The notes: a model not told the origin generated them from the letters alone. Shown: positions 18,430-28,091, counted from the stretch's first letter. The stretch is 64,000 nucleotides of DNA from CADCTQ01 sp963844325 (GCA_963844325.1 CAWJNV010000001.1:1240001-1304000), one strand, 5' to 3'. Numbers and translations are program-made.

Positions 18430-19722
18430 TCACGACCGGCTCAGTTCCCCGAGGGCCTGCACGAATTTGTCGAGGTCGCCCAGCGTGGTGTACAGGTGCG
18501 GCGTCACCCGGATGCCCTTTACGTCGGGGGTATCAATGGCTACCGTAAAAATGCGGTATTTGTCGTAGAGAACCGTGGCGACCTCGGCCGGGCTTTTGCC
18601 TTTGATCCCCACGTTGGCAATGGCGCACGCCTGTTCCCGGCCGGGCGGCGTGTTGCGTACCACGCCCGGCAGGTCTTTTACCCTTTCCGTCCAGTAGTTT
18701 TTGAGGTAGCGCAGCCGTTCCTCCTTGCGGGCCGGGCCGATGGACTCGTGAAAGCGCAGGGCGTCGGCAATGGTCAGGTGCGTGGCGCAGGGGTGCGTGC
18801 CGATGTGCTCAAACTTGCGGATGTCGTCGGCCGGGTAGTCGGTATCGCCGAAGAGCGGCCACACCTTCGGAATTTTCTCCTTCTTGACGTACAGCAGCCC
18901 GGCCCCCAGCGGGGCGCAGAGCCACTTGTGCAGGCTGGTGCCCACGTAGTCGCCGTGCAGGTCGGGAATCTTGAAGTTGAGGTGGGCAAAGGAGTGGGCC
19001 GCGTCCACGATCACCTCCACGCCGTGCCCGTGGGCCATGTCGCAGATTTCCCGCACGGGCACCACCTGCCCGGTGAGGTTGATCAGGTGCGTGACCAGCA
19101 TTACCTTGGTACGGGGCGTAATGGCCTTTTCGTAGGCGCCGATGATCTCGGTTTTGCTTTTGGGGTGCAGGGGCAAAGTTACTTTCCGGGTCACGATGCC
19201 GTCGCGGCGGACCCGCTGTTCGAAGGCCGCCAGCATGCTGCCGTAGTCCTGCGTGGACACCACCGCCTCATCGCCCCGCGCCAGGTCCAACCCGAAAATA
19301 ACCGTGTCCAGGGCTTCGGTGGTGTTGCGGGTAATCACGATTTCTTCGGCTGAACACCCGGCAAAGGCAGCCAGTTGCCGCTTCACGGCGTCGCGGTCGT
19401 CGAACTGGTGGCGGCGCATGTAAAAGGAGGGAATCTGGTTGATCATCCGGATGTGCTCCCACTGCGCCTCGGCCACCGACACCGGCTGCGGGCTGTAGTA
19501 CCCGTTTTCGAGGTTGATGAACTGCGGCGACTGGTAAAATGCCCGCTGCACGGCAAACCAGAAATCTTCGTCCCGGGCCGCGTCTTCGGCCGGCAGGTGG
19601 GCAATGCGGGCGGCGGCCTGCGTGATCTGGGCAAGCATATTGGTGTTGAGGGAAAGCGCCGCGGCGGGGCTGGCCGCCAGCAGGCCGGCTTGTTGAATGA
19701 ATTGACGACGGTTTTGGGGCAT
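18430..19722 (-). CDS. Class V aminotransferase-fold PLP enzyme with a Tat-like signal (isopenicillin-N epimerase-like)
   Basis: The 430-residue protein opens MPQNRRQFIQQAGLLAASPA, a twin-arginine-style export signal (NRRQFI then a mild hydrophobic stretch). The mature part is a fold-type I PLP enzyme: ITRNTTEALDTVIFGLDL near residue 130, VIVDAAHSFAH with the PLP-contacting Asp, and Lys266 in GTSLHKWLCAPLGAGLLYV as the Schiff-base lysine. It resembles the cysteine desulfurase/isopenicillin-N epimerase branch. Tat export fits, because PLP enzymes fold with cofactor before export. The substrate is unknown. The ATG at 19722 was chosen because it sits directly before the signal; longer in-frame extensions read through the divergent promoter region. 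Confidence 0.8.
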   Translation of the reverse strand: MPQNRRQFIQQAGLLAASPAAALSLNTNMLAQITQAAARIAHLPAEDAARDEDFWFAVQRAFYQSPQFINLENGYYSPQPVSVAEAQWEHIRMINQIPSFYMRRHQFDDRDAVKRQLAAFAGCSAEEIVITRNTTEALDTVIFGLDLARGDEAVVSTQDYGSMLAAFEQRVRRDGIVTRKVTLPLHPKSKTEIIGAYEKAITPRTKVMLVTHLINLTGQVVPVREICDMAHGHGVEVIVDAAHSFAHLNFKIPDLHGDYVGTSLHKWLCAPLGAGLLYVKKEKIPKVWPLFGDTDYPADDIRKFEHIGTHPCATHLTIADALRFHESIGPARKEERLRYLKNYWTERVKDLPGVVRNTPPGREQACAIANVGIKGKSPAEVATVLYDKYRIFTVAIDTPDVKGIRVTPHLYTTLGDLDKFVQALGELSRS

Positions 19723-19810
19723 GATCCGGCTGAAATGGGACGAGGGGTAAGATAACGATTTCTTCAATTTGTAGTAGTTTTGAAGACCGAACCACAAAAT
19801 CCACTTCCCC

Positions 19811-20065
19811 ATGAAATTCCTCGCCCAAATCGACGTTATGCCACAGAAAGAAATCCTGGACCCGCAGGGAAAAGCCGTCCGGCTGGGCCTCAAAAACCTG
19901 GGCATCCACGAAGTGGGCGACGTACGGATTGGCCGCCACATCACGATGGAAGTCGAAGCGAACGACCAGGCCACGGCCGAACAACTCGTGCAGACGGCTT
20001 GCAAGCGACTGCTGGCCAACCTGATCATGGAAGATTTTTCTTATACCCTGCAGGCACTGGCGTAA
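19811..20065 (+). CDS. purS: Phosphoribosylformylglycinamidine synthase subunit PurS
   Basis: The 84-residue protein has the PurS fold signature: a short beta strand (KFLAQIDVMP), the motif DPQGKAVRLGLKNLGIHEVGDVRIGRHI, and the terminal NLIMEDFSYTLQAL strand. PurS bridges the PurQ glutaminase and PurL synthase in the fourth step of purine synthesis and helps pass ammonia between them. In most genomes purS lies next to purQ or purL; here it is alone, 45 nt before porU on the same strand. The ATG at 19811 is the only reasonable start. Confidence 0.92.
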   Translation: MKFLAQIDVMPQKEILDPQGKAVRLGLKNLGIHEVGDVRIGRHITMEVEANDQATAEQLVQTACKRLLANLIMEDFSYTLQALA

Positions 20066-20110
20066 GGCATCCATGCGTTCCCCTGGCCCGGCCGGCAACT
20101 GACCTACATT

Positions 20111-23100
20111 ATGCGACGGGTGATCCCTTTTCTGGTTTGCGTTTTCTGGCTGCCCGCCCTGGCGCACGGGCAAAACCACCCCTCGGTACTGGCGACGGGA
20201 CCGTGGTACAAGATCGGGGTCACCAAGCCGGGCCTGCACCAACTCGACGCCGCTTTTCTGCGCAACGCCGGCATTGATCCGGCGGAGATCAACCCCCAAC
20301 ACCTCCGGCTGTTCGGCAACGGCGGGGGCATGCTGCCCCAGGCCAACGCCACCCCCCGCCCCGATGACCTGACGGAGAACGCCATTTACGTGGCCGGGGA
20401 AGCCGACGGCCGCTTCGACAACGACGACTACGTGCTGTTCTACGCCCAGGGACCCCACGAGGTAACGTACGCCGGGGAAAAATTCGCGCACCGCACCAAC
20501 CTCTACAGCGACACGGCTTTCTATTTCCTCACCACCGGCAACGGGCCGGGTCTGCGGCCGGTGCCCCAGGCCAGCGTGGCGGGAGCCGCCGCACCGGTTA
20601 CGACGTTCGACGACTACCTTTTTCACGAGAAAGACCAGACCAACCTCATCCAGTCGGGCCGCGAGTGGTACGGGGAACGGTTCGACGTGACCACCGAACA
20701 CGGCGTTGACTTCTCCGTGCCGGGCCTCGTGGCCGGGACGCCGGTGGAAGTAACCGTTGCGGCCGTAGCGCAGGGCTCGGCGGCCAGTTCCTTTGCCGTA
20801 AAGCTCAACGGGCAGGACATTGGCAACTTCAATGCCCCCGGCGTCGGGCAGGGCACCTACGACGTAAAGGGGGCCAACGCCACCGGCACCTTTACGGCCA
20901 ACCCGGCGGGGCCGAACCTGCGGGTGTCGGTAAGCTTCGGCAAAAACGGCAACAACGTGGGCTACCTCAACTGGATCGGGCTGTGGGCCACGCGGGAACT
21001 GAAGCTCTACGGCAACCAGACCACTTTCCAGTCGGTGAGCAGCCTCGCCAACCCCACGGTGGAGTACCGGGTCGGCGATGTTCCGGCGGATGCCCAAATC
21101 TGGGACGTGACCAACCCGCTGCTGCCAATGAACCAGTCTTTCGTGCTTGACGGCAACATGGCGGCTTTCGGCGCCGCCGGCGGGGCCCTGCGGCAGTACG
21201 TCGTGTTCAGGGGCAACGCCTTCGACAAACCGGTCAGCATCGGAGCCATTCCGAACCAGAACCTGCACGGCCTGGCGGCCCCGGACCTGGTCATCATTGC
21301 GCCTCCGGGTTTTACGGCCGCGGTGGCCCGGCTGGCGGCTTTTCGCCGCGACCACGACGGGCTGCGGGTAGAAGTGGTGACGCCCGGGCAGATTTACAAC
21401 GAATTTTCGTCGGGCCGTCAGGACGTAACGGCCCTCCGCGACTTCATCCGCTTCCTCTACCGCCAGGGCGACGCCCTCCGGTACGTGCTGCTGCTAGGCG
21501 ACGCCTCGTACGACTACAAAGACCGGCTGGCCGGCAACACCAACCTGGTGCCTACCTACGAGTCCTACCAGTCGCTGCACCCGATCTTCAGCTTTTCGTC
21601 GGATGACTACTTCGGCTTTATGGACGACGGGGAAGGGGATTGGCAGGAAACCACCGCCGGCGACCACACCCTGGATGTGGGGATCGGCCGCCTGCCCGTC
21701 AAAACGGCCCGGGAAGCCGCCGCCGTAGTGGACAAAATGATTGGCTACGCCAGCAACGTAACGGCCCTGGGGGCGTGGCGCAACCGGCTCTGCTTCGTGG
21801 CCGACGACGGGGACGGCAACACGCACCAACTCGACGCCGAACGGCTCACCACGCAGATCGGCAGCCGGTACAAGCATTTCAACATCGACAAAATTTTCCT
21901 GGACGCCTTTCCCCAAACTTCCACCCCGGCGGGGCAGACGGCGCCTTCCGTGCGGGACGCCATTGACAAAGCCGTGAACCAGGGCCACCTGATCGTCAAC
22001 TACACCGGGCACGGGGGCGAAGTCGGGTGGGCGCAGGAGCAAATCCTGTCCATTCCGCAAATCACGGCCTGGCAGAACCGCAACCGGCTGCCGCTGCTGG
22101 TGACGGCCACCTGCGAGTTCGGCCGTTACGACGACCCGGGCGTGGTGTCGGGGGCCGAGTTTGCCGTGCTCAACGACAAGGGCGGGGCCATTGGCCTGAT
22201 TACCACCACGCGGCCTGTATTTTCCAACACCAACTACGCCCTCAACGTGGCGTTTTACAATGCTATTTTCGAGCCGATGAACGGCCGGATGCCCCGGCTG
22301 GGCGATGCCATGCGGGAAACCAAGAACAACAGCCTGAACGGCAGCATCAACCGCAACTTCTCGCTGCTCGGCGACCCTTCCATGCGGCTGGCCTACCCGC
22401 GCGAAGGGGTGACGCTGACCCGGATGAACGACCGGCCGCTGGCCGAAGGGGCCGATACCTTGAAGGCGATGGGCCGGGTCACGCTGGCCGGCGAAATCCG
22501 GCGGCCCGACGGCTCCCGCATCGAAAACTTCGACGGCACCCTGTTCGTGACCCTTTACGACAAGCCCCGCGACGTAACTACGCTGGGCGACGAAAACCCC
22601 CGGATGCTTTTTACACTTTCCGACAACCGCCTCTACGAAGGCAAGGCGTCCGTCCGGAACGGGCATTTTCAATTTAGCCTCGTGGTGCCCAAAGACATGG
22701 ACTACCGCCTGGGAAGCGGCCGCATCAGCCTGTACGCCCAGCAAACGGACGGCCTGCTCGACGCGGGTGGGGTAGACCAGAACCTTCTCCTCGGGGGCAG
22801 CGCGGCGACTCCACCAACCGACGGGACGCCGCCCGCCGTTGCGCTGTACCTCAACGATACTACGTTTGTCAACGGCGGCGAAACGGGTCCCAACGCCCTG
22901 CTCATTGCCCGGCTGCGCGACGACAACGGCATTAACCTCTCGTGCAGCGGCATCGGGCACGAAATCACGGCCCGGCTCGACGGCTCGGACGAACTGTTCG
23001 TGTTAAATGACTTTTACGTACCGGACCTCGACGATTTTACGGCCGGCGAAATCCGCTTTCCGCTGCGCAACCTCGCCCCGGGGGAGCACCAGCTTACGGT

Positions 23101-23476
23101 TACCGCCTGGGATACGCACAACAACCCGGCTACGGCTACGCTCCACTTCGTCGTCTCGGGTGCCATCCGGCTGCGCAGCGTAGCCAACTACCCCAACCCG
23201 TTTTACCAATACACCACTTTTCGCTATGAACACGACCGCCCCCACGAGGCGGTAGAGGCCGAAGTTTCCGTCTACACCACCACCGGCGCCCTGGTGTACA
23301 CCGGGAGGAGCACCCAGACGCTGGACATTGGCGAAGCCGGGAAAATGACGTGGGAAGGCACGGGAAAAGACGGCAAGAAATTAGAGCCCGGCGTATACGT
23401 TTACCGCTTATCCGTGCGTTCTAAGGCAGACAATGCCGCTACAACCTACAGCAACCGCCTGGTACTTGTCCGGTAA
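20111..23476 (+). CDS. porU: Type IX secretion system C-terminal signal peptidase/sortase PorU
   Basis: The 1121-residue protein begins with a signal peptide (MRRVIPFLVCVFWLPALAHG). It is a gingipain-like C25 cysteine protease: the catalytic dyad is His634 in NYTGHGGEVGWAQ and Cys668 in TATCEFGRYDDPG. PorU cuts off the C-terminal sorting domain of type IX cargo and links the protein to surface lipopolysaccharide. The length fits known PorU (about 1100-1160). The last 90 residues (VANYPNPFYQYTTFRYEH onward) are themselves shaped like a sorting domain, as expected for PorU. It is followed 116 nt later by porV, its partner in the attachment complex, in the usual Bacteroidota order. Confidence 0.95.
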   Translation: MRRVIPFLVCVFWLPALAHGQNHPSVLATGPWYKIGVTKPGLHQLDAAFLRNAGIDPAEINPQHLRLFGNGGGMLPQANATPRPDDLTENAIYVAGEADGRFDNDDYVLFYAQGPHEVTYAGEKFAHRTNLYSDTAFYFLTTGNGPGLRPVPQASVAGAAAPVTTFDDYLFHEKDQTNLIQSGREWYGERFDVTTEHGVDFSVPGLVAGTPVEVTVAAVAQGSAASSFAVKLNGQDIGNFNAPGVGQGTYDVKGANATGTFTANPAGPNLRVSVSFGKNGNNVGYLNWIGLWATRELKLYGNQTTFQSVSSLANPTVEYRVGDVPADAQIWDVTNPLLPMNQSFVLDGNMAAFGAAGGALRQYVVFRGNAFDKPVSIGAIPNQNLHGLAAPDLVIIAPPGFTAAVARLAAFRRDHDGLRVEVVTPGQIYNEFSSGRQDVTALRDFIRFLYRQGDALRYVLLLGDASYDYKDRLAGNTNLVPTYESYQSLHPIFSFSSDDYFGFMDDGEGDWQETTAGDHTLDVGIGRLPVKTAREAAAVVDKMIGYASNVTALGAWRNRLCFVADDGDGNTHQLDAERLTTQIGSRYKHFNIDKIFLDAFPQTSTPAGQTAPSVRDAIDKAVNQGHLIVNYTGHGGEVGWAQEQILSIPQITAWQNRNRLPLLVTATCEFGRYDDPGVVSGAEFAVLNDKGGAIGLITTTRPVFSNTNYALNVAFYNAIFEPMNGRMPRLGDAMRETKNNSLNGSINRNFSLLGDPSMRLAYPREGVTLTRMNDRPLAEGADTLKAMGRVTLAGEIRRPDGSRIENFDGTLFVTLYDKPRDVTTLGDENPRMLFTLSDNRLYEGKASVRNGHFQFSLVVPKDMDYRLGSGRISLYAQQTDGLLDAGGVDQNLLLGGSAATPPTDGTPPAVALYLNDTTFVNGGETGPNALLIARLRDDNGINLSCSGIGHEITARLDGSDELFVLNDFYVPDLDDFTAGEIRFPLRNLAPGEHQLTVTAWDTHNNPATATLHFVVSGAIRLRSVANYPNPFYQYTTFRYEHDRPHEAVEAEVSVYTTTGALVYTGRSTQTLDIGEAGKMTWEGTGKDGKKLEPGVYVYRLSVRSKADNAATTYSNRLVLVR

Positions 23477-23592
23477 TTTGATTTGCTTTTCTTCCTTACA
23501 TTCGCCCTTCAGTTCGCCCTTGGTGTTAAAAAGACCATTGAGTTAAGCAATTGATTTTCTTGTCTATATTTACACATCTATAACTATTCAAC

Positions 23593-24801
23593 ATGTTCCC
23601 CAATTCTTCCAAGCGCCTCATTGGATTTTGCCTCGGCTTGCTTTTGCTCTCATTTCAAACGAAAGCCCAGACGCTTACGGGGCAGACCGGCCGGCCGGTT
23701 ACTTCCGCGGTTCCTTTCCTGACGATTACCCCGGACGCCCGCTCCGGTGCGATGGGTGATGCGGGGGTAGCCATTTCGCCGGACGCCAACGCCAACTACT
23801 GGAACCCGTCCAAGATCGTATTCAACAAGAGCCGGATCGGGGGCGCCATTTCCTACAATCCCTGGCTGCGTAACCTGGTGAACGACATGTCGTTGTCGTA
23901 CTTGTCGGGCTACTACAAGCTCAACGACCGGCAGGCATTCGGGGCGGCGCTCACGTACTTCAACCTGGGCGACATTGAGTTTACCGACGAAAACGGCGGC
24001 CCCATCCGGAGCTTCAACCCCCGGGAATTTGCCTTTCAGCCTACCTTCTCGCAGAAGCTGTCCGACTACCTGAGCGTAGGGGTGGGCATCCGGTTCATCC
24101 ACTCCAACCTGGCCGGTAATTTTGATTTCACCAACTTCAACGCCAAGCCGGGCAATACCGTATCGGGTGACGTCTCCCTGTACTACACCCGGGACATGAA
24201 CTGGGGAGGGCGGGACATGAACCTGGCCTTCGGTGCCAATTTGTCGAATTTGGGTCCTAAAGTTACATACTCCGACCGCGAGAACCGGGAGTTCATCCCC
24301 ACCAACTTGCGCCTGGGTACGGCCCTCACCTACAACATTGACCCCTACAACAAGTTTACGCTGGCCCTTGACTTCAACAAGCTGCTGGTGCCTACCCCTC
24401 CGGTGTATGACACAGATTCAATTACCGGAGGAATAATACCTGGTCCAAACGGCAAACCCCGTATCAGACTAGGTGCCGACCCAAGCCGGTCCTTCTTATC
24501 AGGCGTATTTGGCTCCTTCTCCGATGCACCGGAAGGTTTCAGCGAGGAATTGCGGGAAATCGCAATTTCCACCGGCCTGGAGTACTGGTATAAGGATGCA
24601 TTCGCGGTACGCGGGGGCTACTTCTATGAAAACAAACTAAAGGGCAACCGCCAGTATTTCACGCTGGGCGCCGGCTTTCATTTCTCGAAAATCGGGTTGG
24701 ACTTCGCTTACCTGATTCCCCGCCAGCAGAACAACCCGCTGGCCGAAACGCTGCGCTTCACGCTGCACCTCCAGGTGGGCAACGAAGAGGAGAATAACTG
24801 A
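23593..24801 (+). CDS. porV: Type IX secretion outer membrane shuttle protein PorV (LptO)
   Basis: The 402-residue protein has a signal peptide ending in FQTKAQ and then the PorV signature VPFLTITPDARSGAMGDAGV and SPDANANYWNPSKIVF. It is a FadL-like 14-strand outer membrane barrel that carries cargo proteins from the translocon to PorU. Long barrel strands continue to the C-terminal LRFTLHLQVGNEEENN. It lies directly downstream of porU and is closed by a terminator at 24825-24849. An AT-rich leader (23540-23592) with a TATATTTAC element could allow separate expression, though spacing to a TTG is not ideal. Confidence 0.95.
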   Translation: MFPNSSKRLIGFCLGLLLLSFQTKAQTLTGQTGRPVTSAVPFLTITPDARSGAMGDAGVAISPDANANYWNPSKIVFNKSRIGGAISYNPWLRNLVNDMSLSYLSGYYKLNDRQAFGAALTYFNLGDIEFTDENGGPIRSFNPREFAFQPTFSQKLSDYLSVGVGIRFIHSNLAGNFDFTNFNAKPGNTVSGDVSLYYTRDMNWGGRDMNLAFGANLSNLGPKVTYSDRENREFIPTNLRLGTALTYNIDPYNKFTLALDFNKLLVPTPPVYDTDSITGGIIPGPNGKPRIRLGADPSRSFLSGVFGSFSDAPEGFSEELREIAISTGLEYWYKDAFAVRGGYFYENKLKGNRQYFTLGAGFHFSKIGLDFAYLIPRQQNNPLAETLRFTLHLQVGNEEENN

Positions 24802-24824
24802 TCGCCGTTTATTCCGTAATTTTG

Positions 24825-24849
24825 AAAGCAACCCACACGGGTTGCTTTT
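24825..24849 (+). terminator. Rho-independent terminator after porV
   Basis: AAAGCAACCC and GGGTTGCTTT form a perfect 10-bp stem (24825-24834 with 24839-24848) around ACAC, ending in a T tract. It separates porV from the M16 gene that starts only 19 nt further on. Confidence 0.85.
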
Positions 24850-24867
24850 GTATTTCAAGCACACAGG

Positions 24868-26157
24868 ATGATGCACACCCCCTTAGACCGCACGCAGCCG
24901 CCTTCCTTCCAGGAAATCCGCGAAATATACGTGACCCGGGCCCAGACCCAGACCCTGCCCAACGGCATCAAGCTGCACTGGCTGAACGCCGGTGAACAGC
25001 CCGCCCTCCGGCTCGAATTCATCTTTGCCGCCGGCAACTGGTACGAACCCCGCAAGGGCGTTTCCTACTTCACTGCCAAGATGCTCAACGAAGGTACTTC
25101 CACGAGAACGGCCGCCCAGATCAACGAGTACGTGGACCAGTTCGGCGCCTTCCTGGAACTGAACCACGGGGTGGAACGCATCAACCTGACGCTGTACGGC
25201 CTCAACAAACACCTGCCCGCCCTGCTGCCGCTGGTGGTGGACATTATCACGGATTCCGTTTTTCCGGAGGCCGAACTGGAGAACCTCAAAACCATTACGC
25301 AGCAGAACATCCGGGTGAATTCGGAGAAAACGGCTTTCCTGGCGCAGAACCGCTTCAAGGAACTGATCTTTGGCCCGGAGCACCCCTACGGCAAAAACAT
25401 TCACCCGGCGGACATTCCCGGCATTCACCCCGGTTTGCTCAAGCCTTACTTCGAAGAACGGCTGAAGGGCAGACCTTTCGACATTGTGTTGTCCGGGATG
25501 ATTACCGACGAGGTGCTGACGCAGGTTGCCGGCGTGTTCGGGCAACTGCCCATTACGGCTTCGGGTGCCGGCGCCGCTGCGTCGCGGGCCCTTACCCACC
25601 AACCCCGGGCGGAAGTGATTGAAAAAGCGGGCAGTCTCCAGTCTTCCCTGCGGGTCGGCAAACTGCTGTTCACCCGCCGGCACCCCGACTACTTCAAAAT
25701 GATGGTGCTGAACGAAATCCTGGGCGGGTACTTCGGTTCGCGGCTGATGAAAAACATCCGCGAGGACAAGGGTTTCACCTACGGCATCCACTCCAGCCTG
25801 GTAACGCACCAACGGGAGGGCTACCTGGTGATTGGTACGGACGTGAAACGGGAATTTACCGGGCAGACGCTGGACGAGATCCGCAAGGAAATCAAGATCC
25901 TGCAAACCGAACCGGTAGGGGAGGAGGAGTTGCGCACCGTGCAGAGCTACATGATCGGCTCCTTTGCCGGCTCGGTGACCACCTCGTTCGCCCTGGCCGA
26001 CCACTTCAAGACAATTTACTTCGACGGCCTCGACTACGCGTTCTACGAACACTACATCGAGCACATCCGCGAGACGACCCCGGAAGACCTGCTCGAACTG
26101 GCCAACAAATACCTCGGCATCGACAGCCTGAGTGAAGTAGTAGCGGGCGGGAAGTAA
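24868..26157 (+). CDS. M16-family peptidase homologue lacking the zinc site
   Basis: The 429-residue protein has the two-domain M16 fold: TLPNGIKLHWLNAG at the N-terminus, the GVSYFTAKMLNEGTSTRTAAQINEY segment, and the second-domain region LLFTRRHPDYFKMMVLNEILGG then FGSRLMKNIREDKGFTYGIHSS with the family Arg/Tyr pocket. The inverted zinc motif HxxEH that catalytic M16 members carry just before the GT(S) turn is replaced by YFTAK, so it should not bind zinc or cleave. Such members normally pair with an active M16 subunit to form the closed chamber. No active partner is adjacent. No signal peptide is seen. The stop codon abuts a heptamer repeat. Confidence 0.85.
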   Translation: MMHTPLDRTQPPSFQEIREIYVTRAQTQTLPNGIKLHWLNAGEQPALRLEFIFAAGNWYEPRKGVSYFTAKMLNEGTSTRTAAQINEYVDQFGAFLELNHGVERINLTLYGLNKHLPALLPLVVDIITDSVFPEAELENLKTITQQNIRVNSEKTAFLAQNRFKELIFGPEHPYGKNIHPADIPGIHPGLLKPYFEERLKGRPFDIVLSGMITDEVLTQVAGVFGQLPITASGAGAAASRALTHQPRAEVIEKAGSLQSSLRVGKLLFTRRHPDYFKMMVLNEILGGYFGSRLMKNIREDKGFTYGIHSSLVTHQREGYLVIGTDVKREFTGQTLDEIRKEIKILQTEPVGEEELRTVQSYMIGSFAGSVTTSFALADHFKTIYFDGLDYAFYEHYIEHIRETTPEDLLELANKYLGIDSLSEVVAGGK

Positions 26158-26276
26158 GGAGTTTGAGAATTTGGGAGTCAGGGAGTTTGAGAATTGCAGG
26201 CAAGCGTTTACCCGGTACTGTACTCTCAAATTCTCTAACTCTCTAACTCCGTAACCCTCAAACTCCCCGACTCCTT
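26158..26276. repeat. Inverted heptamer-type repeats between and into convergent genes
   Basis: The left block (26158-26195) reads GGAGTTTGAGAATTTGGG and similar units; the right block (26222-26276) is the same motif family in inverse orientation (GAGTTTGAG and GAGAATTTGAGA on the minus strand). The left block starts right after the M16 stop. The right block includes the last 14 codons of the ABC ATPase, giving its KESGSLRVTELES tail. Confidence 0.75.
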
Positions 26277-28091
26277 AAAGTTTCGCTTCAAGTGCCGGCG
26301 GCGGATTTCCTCCAGGTCGGCCTTCGGAATGGCGTTAATGAGTTTGCGGGTGTATTCGCGTTGCGGGTTTTCGTAAATGTCTTCGGCCCGGCCCATCTCC
26401 TCCACCACGCCCTTGTTCATCACGATAATGCGGTCGGCCATGAACTTGACTACCGACAGGTCGTGCGAGATGAACACGTAGGTGAAGTTGAACGCTTCCT
26501 TCAGGTGGTTGAGCAGGTTGAGCACCTGCGCCTGCACCGACACGTCGAGGGCCGACACCGACTCGTCGCAAATGATGAACTTGGGGTTGAGGGCCAGGGC
26601 CCGGGCAATGCAGATGCGTTGGCGCTGGCCGCCCGAAAATTCGTGGGGGTAGCGGTAAAAGTGCTCCGGTCGCAGGCTTACCGTTTCGAGCAGTTCCATG
26701 ACTCTGTCTTTCCGCAGCGTTTCGTTGCTTTCCACCCCGTGAATGCGCATGGGCTCCAGGATGGCTTCCCCCACCGTAAGGCGCGGGTTGAGCGACGAAT
26801 ACGGGTCCTGGAAGATCATCTGCACGTCTTTGCGCAGCCGCCGCAGTTCTTGCGGCGAAATGGTCCGGATGTCGCGGCCGTCGTAGATGATGTCGCCGCT
26901 CGTCGGTTCGATGAGCCGCAGGAGGGTTCGTCCCAGCGTGGTTTTGCCGCAACCCGATTCGCCCACCAGCCCGACCGTTTCGCCCGGGTACACTTCGAAG
27001 GAGACGCCGTCCACGGCTTTCACGTAGTCGAGCGGCTTGCCCAGCAGGTTCTTCCGGAGCGGAAACCACGTTTTGAGGTCTTTCACTTGCAGCAGGGGCG
27101 GCTGCTTCATCAGGTTATCCTGCCGTTCGCGTACCTCGTCGTCGTCAATGAAGTTCATGAGCAGGGCCTCGCCCACGGAGGCGTATTTCTCTTCCACGGC
27201 CACGTGGTTGCCCGCCTCGTCGGTGGTCATAAAATCAGAAATCACCGGCAGCACCTTCATTTTCATGTCCAGGCGGGGCCGGCAGGCCAGCAGGCCCTTC
27301 GTGTAGGGGTGCTGCGGGTTCGAAAACACCTCAAACACCGGTCCCTGCTCCACGATCTTGCCCCGGTACATCACCATTACGCGGTCGGCCAGTTCGGCAA
27401 TCACGCCCAGGTCGTGGGTAATGAACACAATGGACGTGTCGTGTTCGTCGCGCAGGTTGCGCAACAGTTCGAGAATGGTGGCCTGCACGGTAACGTCGAG
27501 GGCCGTCGTGGGCTCGTCGGCAATGAGGATGGAAGGCTGGCAGGAGAGGGCCATGGCAATCATCACCCGCTGCTTCTGCCCGCCCGAGATTTCGTGGGGG
27601 TAGCTGTGGAAGATGTACTCGGGGCGCGGCAGCCGTACTTTCTCGAACCACTCGATGGTACGCCGCTTGGCTTCCCGGCGGCCCACGTTCTGGTGCAGCA
27701 TGATGGCTTCCATTACCTGGTTGCCGCAGGTGTACACCGGGTTGAGCGAACTCATCGGCTCCTGGAAGATCATCGAGATTTCGTTGCCGCGGATGCGGCG
27801 GATGTCTTTTTCGGAAAGCCTGGTGAGGTCTACCGTGCCGAAGGAGGGAGAGTGGAAGAGAATTTCGCCGCCTTCGATGTGGCCGGGCGGACTTTGGATG
27901 AGCCGCATGATGGAAATGGACGTAACCGACTTGCCCGACCCCGATTCGCCCACAATCCCGACCGTTTCCCCTTTCCGCAAGTTGAAACTTACATCATCCA
28001 CCGCTTTCACGACCCCGGCCTCGGTGCGGAAGTACGTCTTCAGGTGGTTGACTTCGAGGGTTAAATCCGGTCGGGGTTGCTCTTTTCGCAT
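26235..28091 (-). CDS. Fused dipeptide/oligopeptide ABC transporter ATPase (OppD-OppF type)
   Basis: The 618-residue protein holds two complete nucleotide-binding domains of the OppD and OppF kind, so a single polypeptide powers the importer. The first has Walker A GESGSGKS (residues 48-55) and signature ISGGQKQRV; the second has GESGCGKT and FSGGQRQRI, and each has its DEP/DES Walker B. In this family a C-terminal extension of each domain contacts the peptide permease. No permease or binding protein gene is adjacent. The ATG at 28091 opens directly before the first domain (MRKEQPRPDLTLEV); longer starts read through non-conserved sequence. The last 14 codons come from a heptamer repeat, so the C-terminal tail is probably not functional. 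Confidence 0.9.
   Translation of the reverse strand: MRKEQPRPDLTLEVNHLKTYFRTEAGVVKAVDDVSFNLRKGETVGIVGESGSGKSVTSISIMRLIQSPPGHIEGGEILFHSPSFGTVDLTRLSEKDIRRIRGNEISMIFQEPMSSLNPVYTCGNQVMEAIMLHQNVGRREAKRRTIEWFEKVRLPRPEYIFHSYPHEISGGQKQRVMIAMALSCQPSILIADEPTTALDVTVQATILELLRNLRDEHDTSIVFITHDLGVIAELADRVMVMYRGKIVEQGPVFEVFSNPQHPYTKGLLACRPRLDMKMKVLPVISDFMTTDEAGNHVAVEEKYASVGEALLMNFIDDDEVRERQDNLMKQPPLLQVKDLKTWFPLRKNLLGKPLDYVKAVDGVSFEVYPGETVGLVGESGCGKTTLGRTLLRLIEPTSGDIIYDGRDIRTISPQELRRLRKDVQMIFQDPYSSLNPRLTVGEAILEPMRIHGVESNETLRKDRVMELLETVSLRPEHFYRYPHEFSGGQRQRICIARALALNPKFIICDESVSALDVSVQAQVLNLLNHLKEAFNFTYVFISHDLSVVKFMADRIIVMNKGVVEEMGRAEDIYENPQREYTRKLINAIPKADLEEIRRRHLKRNFKESGSLRVTELES

Noticed and set aside
26292..28064. 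590-codon open frame opposite the ABC ATPase
   Set aside because: Antisense shadow of a strongly conserved gene in GC-rich DNA; no start context or domain.
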